NCBI GenBank assembly: GCA_025201365.1
Contig: JAIXMF010000004.1
Span: forward strand, 496,001 to 560,000
Origin: Syncephalis plumigaleata
Taxonomy: Eukaryota; Zoopagomycota; Zoopagomycetes; Zoopagales; Piptocephalidaceae
Reading direction: 5' to 3'
Length of the DNA stretch: 64,000 nt
In this document: positions 1 to 11,800 of the stretch, in pieces
Position numbering within the stretch: position 1 is the first letter of the stretch
Layout: every line of letters begins with the position of its first letter
The notes under the pieces: model-generated
The model's database searches: none
What the model was told of the DNA's origin: nothing
What the model saw: only the letters and a program-made list of their open reading frames with translations
Program-made: the position numbers and the translations under genes

Positions 1-122
1 ACAAGCAAAGTCAAACCTCAACTTTCTTCTTGTCGTCGTCGTCGTCGTCCTCTTCTAACAACGCCTAGTCTTTCCCTTCTTCATCTCTTTGGTAGTTTAT
101 ATTACATTCTAACAAGTGCAGT

Positions 123-1033
123 ATGCGTGCCTACTATTACAACGAGAATACCAATGAGGATCAGCGTGGTGCTCACGAGTACACCCCTCCCGTCCGGTAA
201 CAGTGGAGCAACTCGAGCAGGTAGGCGTTCTCTATTGGCGCTTAAACGATAGCGACCGTATGGAGCAACTGGAAACGATATGTAAAGAACGCGAATACAA
301 GAATCGAGACGAGGTGTGTACAGCCACTATTCGCTACAAAGTGTCATACGTTATCTAGACAATGTTTAATCTTGATGTAGATTACTATTTCACCAGAACG
401 TCTACCGGACTATCCAACTAAGATCAAGACATTCTTTACAGAGTAAGTAGTGAGCAAATGGTTGATAATAATACTATAGAATAAAGTGGCAATAACCAAT
501 TGATCAATGTGTCTAGACATCTACACGAAGATGAGGAAATCCGATTTATACTGGATGGTTCAGGCTACTTTGACGTGCGAGGTATGCTGTACGTGGTTAT
601 TGATTCGATTACAACTAATATATGCTGCACTTGCTACCAGATAAAAACGATGAATGGATTCGTATTTTACGGAGCGTAATGATCTTATTGTATTGGTAGG
701 TTGATCATTAATGATCATACATGGCTCAATAACATCGTTTTGTTCTTATTCACCAATTAGCCGGCTGGTATATATCATCGTTTCACGCTAGATGAGCATG
801 ACTTTATTCATGTTATGAGACTATTCAAGGATGTACGTATACTAGTAGCATTATCATGATTGATACTAACCGCATATCAATGTAAATTATTAGGAACCCA
901 AATGGATTGCCGTGAATAGGTAGGCAACATGTTATGCATACACGATACCATATTATTGACACGATACTATACTAGACCGGCTGATGATAATAGTACTCGA
1001 TTGACCTATCTACAAACACTGAGCGTATCGTAA
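123..1033 (+). CDS. ADI1: acireductone dioxygenase (ARD), 7 exons, two apparent 1-base deletions
   Basis: Cupin-fold Fe/Ni dioxygenase of the methionine salvage pathway, acting on the acireductone intermediate in cytosol and nucleus. The start reads [20 protein letters not shown], the family's usual N-terminus. Later exons read [60 protein letters not shown] and [16 protein letters not shown], which include the metal-binding His/Glu residues (HLHEDEE and the later YHRF His). My exons are 123-313, 381-442, 517-581, 641-695, 761-832, 894-919 and 976-1033. Two places need one extra base to keep the family frame: near 205 (after PPV) and near 671 (before ERNDLIVL). Other exons are intact, so I regard these as probable sequence errors. 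The assignment is secure. Whether the gene is functional depends on those two sites. Confidence 0.9.
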
Positions 1034-1172
1034 TTACATTCTATTTGTGTGTATGCGTGCTTTTCATACTTGTATGATAACACGATACACGTTGACGTAT
1101 ATAAATAAACTTGGATTCGTGTTGCAATCCATATCCAATTTTTTGTTTACCTTTTCTTTTCCCTAAACTATC

Positions 1173-2185
1173 ATGAGTGAACCACAGCGTCAATGGACAT
1201 CGGAGCAACTTGCCTCGATGCTGTATCCAAAAAGGATATTGTTGTATGGTTGCATGAGCATGCTTCTAACGAAGTGAGTTGTCGACTGTTATAATCAACC
1301 CATGGTTATTAAAGCTAGTTTATTAGTTTTTGCTATTGCGTAAGCTTAACGGCCAAGTCAAGAATGTAGCCAAGGCGCAAAGTAAAGATTCGCTTATTGC
1401 AGCGTATGACGCGTTATTCGTGGAAAAAGCATTCCGGTAAGGCGATACACGTATACTATAGAAGCATTAAAGCTAACGAAGCGTATAGAACTAGTGATGA
1501 GGTGCCCGCGGCAGAAGCAAGAAGGCTGAGCCAAAAACAAGTACAGTGGAGAATGCCGAGGCATCAACATCTAGCAAAGCAGCCGAGGAAGAACAAGGAC
1601 CACCTAAATACGCCAAAGAGATTCTGAAGAAGGGCGATAAGGTGAACTTTCCCAAGAAAAACGATATGGTATCGGTTTGGTGAGTGGCGACATTGTTGAT
1701 CTTGGTGTAGTTACGTGATAAGCATTTTGGTTAACGTGACTAACATGCTGTGTCCAGGTATACGGGTACGCTTGAGGATGGTAAAGTATTTGATACGAAT
1801 ACTGAAAAGAAACGCGGCAAGAAACCTACACCACTGAAATTTAAAGGTAGGCCAAAATGCTTATTGAAATGGAATAGTGTAGGGTAACTAAGAAGTAAAT
1901 GCTTATGTATATCTGTAGTTGGTACTGGTCGTGTTATTCGTGGATGGGACGAGGCATTACTTACCATGACCAAGGGCGAGAAGGCCAAACTAACCATCGA
2001 GCCAGAGTGGGCTTATGGTAGGAAAGGAGCGCCAGATGCAGGGTAAGGAGCAAACATATGTAGTGAGCTACCGTAGAAACACGTCTAATTAACAAGCGTA
2101 AATGGACGCGTATAGAATTGGTCCAAATCAACGACTTATCTTTGAGTGGAGCTTATTAGTATCGACTAAACGTTACAATCAATAA
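1173..2185 (+). CDS. FKBP3: FKBP25/FKBP3-like peptidyl-prolyl isomerase
   Basis: Nuclear-type FK506-binding prolyl isomerase with the FKBP25 layout. The N-terminal helical (BTHB-like) part is recognisable from WTSEQL, KKDIVVWLHEHASNE and the KLNGQVKNVAKAQSKD stretch. A charged linker leads to PPKYAKEILKKGDKVNFPKK, then the catalytic FKBP domain: YTGTLEDGKVFDTN, VGTGRVIRGWDEALLTMTKG, IEPEWAYGRKGAPDAG, IGPNQRLIFEWSLL. Exons run about 1173-1273, 1327-1436, an exon ending 1679, 1758-1846, an exon starting near 1921, and 2116-2185. FKBP25 is best known from animals, where it binds chromatin and RNA; that role is not shown here. Two one-base frame breaks are implied, near 1222 (between SM and SKKDIVV) and near 1520 in the linker. 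The 3' end at TAA 2185 is supported by the FEWSLL motif. Confidence 0.88.
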
Positions 2186-2617
2186 ACGTCTTGATTTATT
2201 CATAACTTACTTTAATGCTAATATATATTCTCTCGTTTTTACTTATTTCTTTATTTATTTTCGAATTCATAATAAATCATTCGATGACTACGCCGATGAT
2301 TGTTATGAAATAGTGATGCAACTATGCATAATATATACATTTATTGTAAATGTAATGTTTATCATTCAATTTAGCGGTAAAAATAATAGGAATGTATAAA
2401 TTTGATTGACTTTCACTCTATATAAGGTTAACAACGTTATGTTGATTTAGTTTAGAGATAAATTCTAGTGCTTCAGCGTGTGGCATCATAGTTGCTTGCC
2501 ATCACAATTAGCGAACTTGTTACTTCGTCATCATTTGTTATTCTTCTTTATATTACTTTTAAGCGTACATCCCACTCATTTCCTTCTATTCGCAGAGTTC
2601 CATCTCTTGTTTGTACC
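2186..2617. other. intergenic: FKBP 3' UTR and ARP2 promoter
   Basis: AT-rich spacer with an AATAAA-like signal just after the FKBP stop. It holds no reading frame with family resemblance, and no RNA gene that I can see. Confidence 0.6.
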
Positions 2618-4306
2618 ATGGATGCATCTAAAACGTTAGTCGTCGACAACGGTACCGGGGTAAGTGTCGCAGTTATATCGATAGACACCCAACCACTCAC
2701 TTATCCTATTGACTAACTTGCACACTTGTACACGATCGTTCAGTTCGCCAAGGTAGGCTATGCTGGGTCTAACTTCCCAGAACACGTATTTCCATCCGTA
2801 GTCGGTCGTCCAATTCTTCGAGCCGAGGAGAAAATTGGCAATGTGGAAGTGAAGGATATTATGGTGGGTGATGAGGCGGCTGCTCTACGTAGTATCCTTC
2901 AAATGTCGTATCCCATGGAGAATGGTATTGTTAAGAACTGGGAGGATATGCGCCATGTATGGGACTATACGTTCCATGACAAGTTACGCATTGATCCAAA
3001 GGACAGCAAGATCCTGTTGACGGAACCGCCGATGAATCCGCTCAAGAATCGCGAGAAGATGGCCGAGGTGATGTTTGAGGAATACGGTTTCCAGGGCATT
3101 TATGTAGCTATTCAAGCGGTATTGACACTATACGCACAAGGTATTATTTAAATGCAGTCTACACTTGTATATGTGTATACTAGTATCCAGCGACATGCTA
3201 ACCGCAAATGAAATGTACATGTAGGCTTGTTGACGGGCGTGGTCATTGACTCGGGAGACGGTGTGACGCATATTGTACCCGTTTATGATGGATATGCTAT
3301 GCCGCATCTTACCCGACGCTTGGATGTCGCGGGGAGAAGTGTGACACGCTACTTGATCAAATTACTATTACTACGCGGTTACGCGTTTAATCGTACGGCA
3401 GATTTCGAGACTGTGCGTCAAATCAAGGAAAAACTATGCTATGTCAGGTGGATAATGAATAGTGCGACATTTGATTGCATGTAGATTAATCGCGATAATT
3501 ATATTTAGTTACGATCTTGACCTTGATCAGAAGCTGGCCAACGAGACCACAGTACTCGTTGAGAATTACACGGTGAGCGTTATTTAGCATGTAAATGAAT
3601 TCTCTAAAATAAACTAATCTAAAGTAGCTACCTGATGGTCGAGTGATTAAAGTAGGATCTGAACGATTTGAAGCACCCGAATGCTTATTCCAACCGGAAC
3701 TTGTTGATGTTGAATCGGTAGGCATGGCAGGTAGGTCAACTAGTACTGTGTTGCATATACAATTGTAATGACGTGTGTGCTGTTCGTATATCACGTAGAA
3801 TTGCTGTATAATACCATTCAGGCCGCGGATATTGATATTCGATCGGAACTCTACAAGCATATCGTGCTTTCCGGTGGATCCACAATGTATCCAGGATTAC
3901 CCAGTCGACTCGAGAAGGAAATAAAGCAACTCTACTTGACTCGCACGCTTGATGGTGACATTGAACGACTAAAGGTGCGCGCAATGAGCGATGACTCCAT
4001 CTCACTATTGACGTGTAGATTGACATGAAATGTGTGATAAAAATTAGAAATTCAAAGTACATATCGAGGATCCACCACGTCGTAAACATATGGTATTCCT
4101 GGGTGGTGCCGTACTAGCCGATATCATGAAGGACAAGGATTCCTTCTGGGTAACACGTCAAGAATGGCAAGAGCAAGGCATACGTGCATTGGTATGTAAA
4201 GGAAAAGTAGCATACACGTATGACTACATTTATTAATTACCATGAATGCTAATATACATTGAATGGTGTGATCATCATCTAGGATAAACTCAGTCCCAAA
4301 GCCTAG
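2618..4306 (+). CDS. ARP2: actin-related protein 2 (Arp2/3 complex)
   Basis: ATP-binding actin-fold subunit of the Arp2/3 complex, which nucleates branched actin at endocytic patches. The first exon reads [14 protein letters not shown], the actin phosphate-binding loop. Exon 2 (from 2744) gives [20 protein letters not shown], then [29 protein letters not shown] and [14 protein letters not shown]. Later exons give [59 protein letters not shown] and [15 protein letters not shown]. The 3' exons give [20 protein letters not shown] and [14 protein letters not shown], ending DKLSPKA at TAG 4306. GRPI and the internal segments match ARP2 better than conventional actin. No frame break was seen, which stands out in this end of the window. 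It probably works with SLA1, encoded about 21 kb away, in cortical actin assembly. Confidence 0.96.
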
Positions 4307-4759
4307 TTTAATAGGCTTACCACTAGATTAGTAGAGATCAAGGAGGAAAACGGAATTGGTTACGCTCATTTGTTGTGACCACATTTGTCATTGATATAAA
4401 ACGAAGGAACGGGGCGTCTATTCAATAGTATTTGGAGACAACATTCAGAATTTATAAATGGTTTTGTATGTTTATTGGCCTTTACAGCATAAATTATACA
4501 GTCTTGATTTGAATAAACGTTTCTTTCTTCGAAACATCACCCATCGCACATTGCATCTACATTAATAATAACAGGACTACTAGTAGTACTGCTACTAGTA
4601 AAGTTGGCGCCCTTTCCTTTCTCTTTCCCTGTATTCTCCTCTTTCCACTTTCCTCTTCTTCTTCATACCCCTTAGTCATTTAATAATCTTGACATTACTC
4701 TATAACGTTTCCCATCTCTTCTGCTTAATCTCGATAGCTTATGCATAGAACGCTACAAC
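4307..4759. other. intergenic between ARP2 and ERV2
   Basis: AT-rich ARP2 3' flank followed by a pyrimidine-rich ERV2 promoter. It contains a near-palindromic tract at about 4576-4601 (tactagtagtactgctacta). A 17-base part of it (4585-4601) recurs at 5510-5526 after the ERV2 gene. No gene seen. Confidence 0.5.
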
Positions 4760-5434
4760 ATGCTATTACAATATTGTCGTCCACGTAGACCTTTGGCCTG
4801 GTTGCTTATTGGTCTAATGGCCATTCTAGTGATAGTAACCATAGTGTCTATTGATAAAAAAAATAATTCCGTTCATCTAATTACCGAACATCAGCAAGAT
4901 GCTGCATCTACTTCAGGCTGGTTTAGCGCCATGAATCTAGCAAGTGGTCGTGATCTATGGTCGCCAGCCGTATCACCAGCCAGTATGACGGGTGGCGTCA
5001 TTATGAGCGAGTTGGGCAATGCCACTATTCGGTAAGTGAATAGGATGAACGATATATATATGCACACTAGTGAATTTATTGACATATATTATATGATGTG
5101 TAGCGCTGAATTGGGACAGGCAGCTTGGCGGGTATTGCATACAATGGCATCGCGTTTTCCGAAACAACCCACCGAGGATGAAAGGGAAGCACTACGATCG
5201 TTTATCTATTTATTTGCCAGGCTTTATCCATGTGGACAATGTGCCAAACACTTTCAAACAGTGCTAGAGGAGCATCCGCCTGTGGTCACATCTCGTTCCG
5301 AAGTAGCACAATGGGCCTGTCGGGTACATAATGTCGTGAATAAGCGATTGGGAAAGCCAATATTTGATTGCAGTAAGGTTGAATCTCATTGGAAGTGCGG
5401 TTGTGCCGATGCAAATGAGGATGAGAATAAATAG
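4760..5434 (+). CDS. ERV2: ERV2-type FAD-linked sulfhydryl oxidase
   Basis: Small FAD-dependent thiol oxidase that passes disulfides to partner proteins and reduces O2. Exon 1 carries an N-terminal hydrophobic anchor (about residues 13-31, LAWLLIGLMAILVIVTIVSI) after a basic tip, so this is the secretory-pathway (ERV2) form rather than mitochondrial ERV1. After the 72-bp intron (5032-5103) comes the Erv/ALR domain: ELGQAAWRVLHTMASRFP, FARLYPCGQCAKHF with the CxxC redox centre, and WACRVHNVVNKRLGKPIFDC with the FAD-contacting His and Asn. The C-terminal CGC after HWK resembles the shuttle cysteine pair of ERV2. Total length is about 200 residues. No signal for ER retention was identified; ER residence is inferred from the family. 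Confidence 0.92.
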
Positions 5435-7970
5435 ATAGAAAGCTAGATAGATAGAGAGAGCGAGAGCGAGGGAGAGAGAAGCGGCACAACTGTAGACAAG
5501 TATAATAGCAGTACTGCTACTAGTAATGGTTAACTTTTACATCTAATCATCCATTGTATTTCTAACAAAACAGCATTTAATCATTTACCCAATCATTATT
5601 CCTATAAGAATACGGTTTATTGGCTTGTTTGTTTAGTAATTAAAAGAATACAATGCTATTTACTTATCCTCTACATTTTATATGATCAACTTGTCTCATT
5701 TACGCTGTTACAATGCCAATGTTAATAGTATAATTAGGTGCTATTCCATCTAAATAGGTCAGAGCATTTCATTCTAGCAAGGGTGGAAGCAAGTACATTA
5801 AAACCAAGCTATTTCCGAATTAGAATACTATATAAATGATTGTAATCAAAGTATACATATTTGCTGTTGCAACTTCAATGATGTATCAACGAGACTAGAT
5901 GGAATGGCACTTTTTCTTCTTGCACTAGGCCATTGTCATGTTGATTGGGGTAATGACGTGTACAGTTGAACAGCACGTGTGTCTGTGCCATTGTATTTCA
6001 AATGTTAAGCAGCCGCATTTGTCTAGGCCTGTTGATGCATATCACTGGTTCCATTGTCACATCTTCGGTAAAGAAATAATGGCATCATTCTAGACTATCA
6101 CCATCATCAGGTCGTTTATCACGTCACTTGCTATTTTCTTCTTTGTTCACATAGGCTAGAAACCAGCAACTGCACCAATCAGGTATTGCCAGATGGACAA
6201 TCTTGAGGCTGGGCATGTTGGAGTAGCATGCATCTTTTTTGTTTTTTTTAGGCAAATCTTTTTTCTTCTTTGGCCATTGTCGCTTGAGGGGACGTGTCTT
6301 CCTAAATGGACGCGTAGCACTACCATTTTCGGCGTGTGTATCGTCTACTCATAGGCTATACTCGTTAATCGTGCTAGACGTGAAATGTGCGATAGCGTAT
6401 CAAATAGGCAATGGCTGTCTATGATGTAGTAGAAAAATTATTGGAAAAAATACATTCGATTCTCTCTGGTCACTCGCTTTAGTCGAGTTAATACGCTGCG
6501 GTCCTTCCCGTTATGCCAGCCTATTCAACGATGGAGCGTGTAGTAGCAACGACAATAGCGGCGATAACTGCCACAGCCAATAAATGCCGAGCACGTTCGT
6601 CATCGACTTTGGTTATGGTGGCACAGCTGACGAATCTAGCTGTAGTTGACGTTACACGTATACACATATTCATACACACTCAAGCGCGCACGAACAAACT
6701 AGGCTGGCTCTCACAAAAGTAGGCCTTTTCTTCTCGTCCGGTCGTTGTCCTTTTTCTCGTTGTCGACGACATCACTTTATTCAGAACGCATTCGCTTTCA
6801 TCTCTGCTATCTTCTCTACGTTTATTGCACTATAAGCTTACTACGGTGTGCTTTGTATAGCGACATCTACGTGTTATCTAAAGACACAGCAATACTGTAC
6901 GTGTATCCGTGTTATACTTGCAATATAGTATTCGCGGTATCGACACTGTTGTTGTACTCTTGGTATTGCGCGCTGGTGTGTTGCATACGTGTATTGCGCA
7001 TTAGTGCGTTAATAGGAAAGGAAAAAAAGGAATTAGTGTTTGTTGTGCGGTTTAGCGGTTAACTGTGTCTGGTTTACGTATTACGTCTGCAGTATTATTT
7101 GCAGGTTATCTTCTGTTCGTTGACAATTGCATTAGTTAATTGTTGGTTTACACTTGAACAATATTGGTGTGCGCGACTACCTTCAACTATTTGTTGTTGT
7201 TGTTGCTGTTGCTGTGGGCCGTGCATCAAGTTTAAGGGTGTTCTCAATACTAATTTATATTGACAATTCGCGTATTCTCTATACCGGAGTTTAAACATTG
7301 TGTTTACAACCAATTGTGGATATTTTATTTTCAAACTCCGTGATTTGCTACTACAACTAAAGGTCTACGATAGTATTGTAGCTGCTAATCATAATAACAA
7401 CAATATAACAAGGTGATATTGTTTGGTATTGCGTGGGCGGGTGCATTTAGTATATACGAGTATATACTTTTGTGATCTTTTCAGATATTTCTATTTGCAT
7501 TTGTGAATAGAGTATTCTGTTTATTCGGGTGTGTGTGTGTACGTGCGTGTTTAAATCGGTTGTTGCTCTTTCTAACGCTAAACGATTATTGTCGTTGTTG
7601 CTTAGTGTGTAGCACCGTAAAAAAGCGTTTCTCTTGTTTATTGCTCGATTAACGACGACTTGTTAGTAATATATATCACTATATTAGTGGATCAAACAAG
7701 TTGTCATAGTTATCGACGTAAAAAGTCTCTATTTCCATATCATCACTAATTATTTACTGGTGGTAATCGCGTCTTAATTCAATTTCTAAAAAAAGCAAGT
7801 TCTTCTAGGCATTGTTGCTATATTGTTTATATCGGTAATTTCTGTCTAGTTGACTGCATCATTTGCGTTTAACATTTGTCAATTTTCTTTTTTATTCTGT
7901 GAATATTTCGTGCGTGTGTGTGTTTCATTGTTGAAGTTTTTTTATCCTCGGGATTCATTGCCATATTAAC
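5435..7970. other. 2.5-kb gene-free leader upstream of the giant repeat gene
   Basis: No reading frame resembles a known protein, and I see no tRNA-like arms. The first part is AT-rich. From about 6700 the plus strand turns T/G-rich, with short GT runs (near 7530 and 7915) and a GTT/GCT trinucleotide run near 7190. The TG-rich stretch leads directly into the ATG at 7971. It could be a long promoter, a long 5' UTR, or both; introns in a leader cannot be excluded. Confidence 0.5.
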
Positions 7971-8820
7971 ATGTGGTTCTCGCCCGATTTCTCTGTTGGA
8001 TTGCTTGCGTTGCAGGCACTTGCCGTTGCAAGTTTATCCTACAGTCTGATTCCGTTATGGCGTAAGCGACAGCACCTTGTCGTGCGTTTGGTTGCTATCG
8101 CCGTATTGGTTGATCTTGCCTGCGCTGTATCCACTCTCCAAGGTGAATTGAGCGAGCTTCGTGCTCTTTACGCCTCGATCAGCAATGGCACATCTACTCT
8201 TACTGTGGACACCTGTCGTAAGAATCACGGAACTCGTCTTGTTCTACGTATGGCCAGTATGGCCTATACCGGTGCCCTAGCAATCTACTCGCAGCGCTAC
8301 GCTACGCAACACGCTACGGCTCGTCCTTCATTGAGCAGTCGTGGTGTGGTTCTTTCCTCGCTCTGGATTGCTGGCTGTGTCCTTTCTACCGGATTTCTAT
8401 GGACAACGCGCAACTGGTGGCAAACACTCGTGTTGGATAGTCAAGGACGCGCTGTCGCTTGTCGTCCAGAACCATCGACTGAACGTCCCATTCACGCGGT
8501 AATCGGATCGCTCTCCATGATGGCCTGGCTCATCGTCACTATTCCGGCACTACGTAGCTTTTCTCTTGTCTATTCCAATGTTCGCAAGACTGGTCATTCC
8601 TTGTTGGCACGTTTCAAGCTTCGTCTTTCTGTACTCTCGCTGGTCTACGCTTCCGTAGTTGGTTGGTACGCGTCGCATAACATTGCCGTTGCCGTGTTCG
8701 GTACCGATGACGCCAACGATATTTTCTCGTTTACCGCTCATATCACATCGCGAGCGGGTCCATTCTTCTTTGCACTTTACTATTTATGGCTACTTCGTTG
8801 GCTACCTACTTCCAAGGAGC
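7971..8820 (+). other. seven-transmembrane, GPCR-like N-terminal domain
   Basis: Hydrophobic segments lie at about residues 8-30, 37-57, 88-107, 125-146, 175-200, 218-243 and 254-278. Basic loops follow helix 1 (RKRQH) and helix 5 (NVRKTGH), consistent with an outside N-terminus and cytoplasmic tail. Cys82 just before helix 3 and Cys164 between helices 4 and 5 sit where the conserved GPCR disulfide lies. An N-glycosylation sequon (NGT, residue 72) falls in the same predicted outer loop as Cys82. No family-specific motif was recognised, so the receptor reading rests on topology alone. If it is right, the whole repeat tail would be cytoplasmic. Confidence 0.6.
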
Positions 8821-11800
8821 TCTATGGCGTAAACGAGTCAGCAACAATTCGCGTATCCTCCAAGGCTGATTGTCATTCCAGCATCTCATCCCGAAAGATG
8901 AATATCATCGAGACTAGCACGGAACAGGCAACTTTAATCGACACCGTATCCGACATGACCTCATCCGATGCTGTCGAGTTGCCCGCCGGAAAGGATGTTC
9001 AACTTCTTCACGAGACGGAGTCATCATTGCGCAATCGACATCGCTCCAACTACCGAGGACTTACCGAATCCGACATTGCCACGGCCCTTCGCACTGTTGC
9101 CGAGACTCGCCGATCTGGTGCCGTCACGCCAAATAACGGTCTTTCCAATGTAGCCGGCAATCCACAGGTGAGGGAATGTGTGGACGGTCTACTTACGGCG
9201 TTCAGTCAATGGGAAGCATCGCGGCCTGCACGTTTCCGTCGCACACTTAGTGCTCAATCTGATGATGGCTACGTTCGTCGAGGCAGTGCTTTAACGTCAA
9301 ACAAGTCTCACACTATTGCTCCTTCTAACTTTTCCTGGCTTGATTTGAATTGTGCCGCTCAGGAGCAACTATACGCGCCCAACGTGCCTACAGACGTCAT
9401 TGCCTACCCGCTTACCACCGATTCCGATGATGACAAAAAGGGCAGTTTCTTCAGTCGTATTTGGGGCGGTAGCAAGTCGAAGAAATCCAAGAAGCAAACG
9501 ACCGAGTTGGAATCCAAAACGACCGCATCTACTTCGTCGTCTTCCACGCGTGTCTCCGTCCAGCAATCCGAGGTGTTCAAGCCATTGCCCTCGCAAACAT
9601 CATCGTCGTCGCGACAGGAAGAGAAGGCACCGGCAACCGAGTCTACCGAGTGTGCACATGCCTCGGAAAACATCATTAGTCATGCTGCTCATGACGCTAT
9701 TGACGGCGTGGCCACGGCTGTGCATCGAGTTGAATCGTGGTTCTTTGGCAAGCCAAGCAAGTCGAAGGGTCGCGAGATTAGTCCGAGTTCGTCCGCGGTG
9801 GCTTCCGGTCTTGCTTCGGCCACCACCATTGTAGGCGGTGCCAATGGCAAGGATGCGAGTCGTGTTATCGTTCGCTCAGGTCGTCGATTTATTCGTCGCT
9901 CGTTTACTTGCTACGTTTCCCCCGGTGCTCGTATCGAAAACCGCGAGCTTGAACTTAGTGCCGATGATCTTATCGAGGCCGTTAGTCGTGCCGCCATCAA
10001 GACTTCCGGAATTAATACCACCCACAAGAATCGTCGATTTATCAAGTACGCCATTTCCCAGTGGAATATGAAACTTGCAAAGAGCGATCGTACAGTTATC
10101 GAGTTGGCAGTCGAGGATATTGATCAAGCTATCGCTGAAGCCGCTCGTTTCGCGTCGCAAGTGATCATACGCAATGGTCGTCGCTTTATTCGTCGTGTCA
10201 TAGGTCGCTGGTCCCACCAGGATGCTACCGTTATTCAAGAACCAGTCGAGATAGCCGCGGAGGATATTGCTCAAGCTGCCGGTGAACCACAAGACGCCGC
10301 CTCAATCAAGATTCACGGCGGCCAACGCTATGTAAACCGTGTTTACACCGTTTGGAGCGTGGAATCCAATGCTATCGCCTACATTGAGGCCGAATACCTG
10401 CAGGACGACGTTAAATTGGCCGATGTCGAGGCATCCAACTTGACCGCCAGCATTGTCGTTCGAAGTGGCCACCGTTTGATTCGTCGTGCTTTCATTCGAT
10501 GGGACGAGGCAAACAATTGTAGTACTCGCGAGGAAATCGAACTATCAGCTAGCGATGTGCAAAAGGCCGTCACAATGGCGCTTAGTGGCGAGGGCGAGCA
10601 CATTACCGTTCGCAATGGTCGTCGATACGTACGCATGCCGTTTACCTATTGGGATTCCCACAACTTCCGTATTGTCCAGGAGGAGTTGTCCGTCTCGACC
10701 GAGGATCTCTGTCAAGCTCAGGCCGAAATCTCTACGCTTGCCGCCGTGTCCATCGTGCATCATCGTCGTCGTTACCTCCGTCGCGTATTCACCTTCTGGG
10801 ATTCCGTGTCGAATCGCGAGCATCGCCGAGTTGGCGAAATGTTTGTCGATGACGTGGCCAGCATTATCGCCGAATGTTCCGATAATTCGTGCAGTAAGAT
10901 TGTTGTCCACAATGGTCGTCGTTTCTATAAGCACATCATTAGCAAATGGGACGCCCGCGCTAAGAAGACCGTCGACGAAAGCAATGAAATCGCTATCGAT
11001 GATCTGCAACAGGCTTACATTGCCATCTCCAACATCCCAACGGCCATTGTCGTTCGTCAGTCTCGTCAATTTGTCCGTCGCTTCTTCACCTGCTGGTTTA
11101 GCAAACAAGCACGCTTGAACGAGCACGAGTTCGAGTTTGACGAAGACGAACTACGTGTTGCCGCGGCTGCCACCATCAACAATCATGATACCATTGAGAT
11201 TGCCGAGCACAACGGCAAACGTATCGGTCGCTACACCCTTACCCGATGGAGTCGTAAACAATGCCAGCCGGTGGTGGAGGAGTTCAATCTCCTTGTGGAT
11301 GACGTTGAACGGGCCGGTAGCGTTATTACAAATCCCACATTTGCTACCAACATTCTGGTTCGTGGCAATACTCGTTTCATTCGTCGCTACGTTTATCTAT
11401 GGAACGAGAAGACTCAGAGTGAAGAATTGACCATGGTCCACGTTATGACTAAGGCCGACGACGATTCCGATAACGAGGTGACCGCCAAGCAAGATGTCGT
11501 GGCTACGCGCAATGGTCGTCAATACATTCGTCAGATGATTCTTCACTGGAGCGAGGAGGCCGGCAAGGAACGCCAGGAGGTTCGCGAGATCTGTATCGCC
11601 AATGCTAATGATCTGGTTCAGAAGAAGGGAATCTATAGCGGTAACTACACTTCGCAAGTCATCATTCGAAATGGTCGCAGGTTTGTTCGTCGTATTTTCA
11701 GCCGTTGGCACCACGAGAAACAGTCTATCACTTGCGAGGAGGCTGAGCTGCCGCTTGATCAAATTGAAGTTGGTGCGTACGCACATCGCTCGTCAATTGT

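Noticed and set aside
7095-7334. Minus-strand frame with a polyglutamine run
   Set aside because: Caused by a GTT/GCT trinucleotide run in a leader; no other protein-like features.
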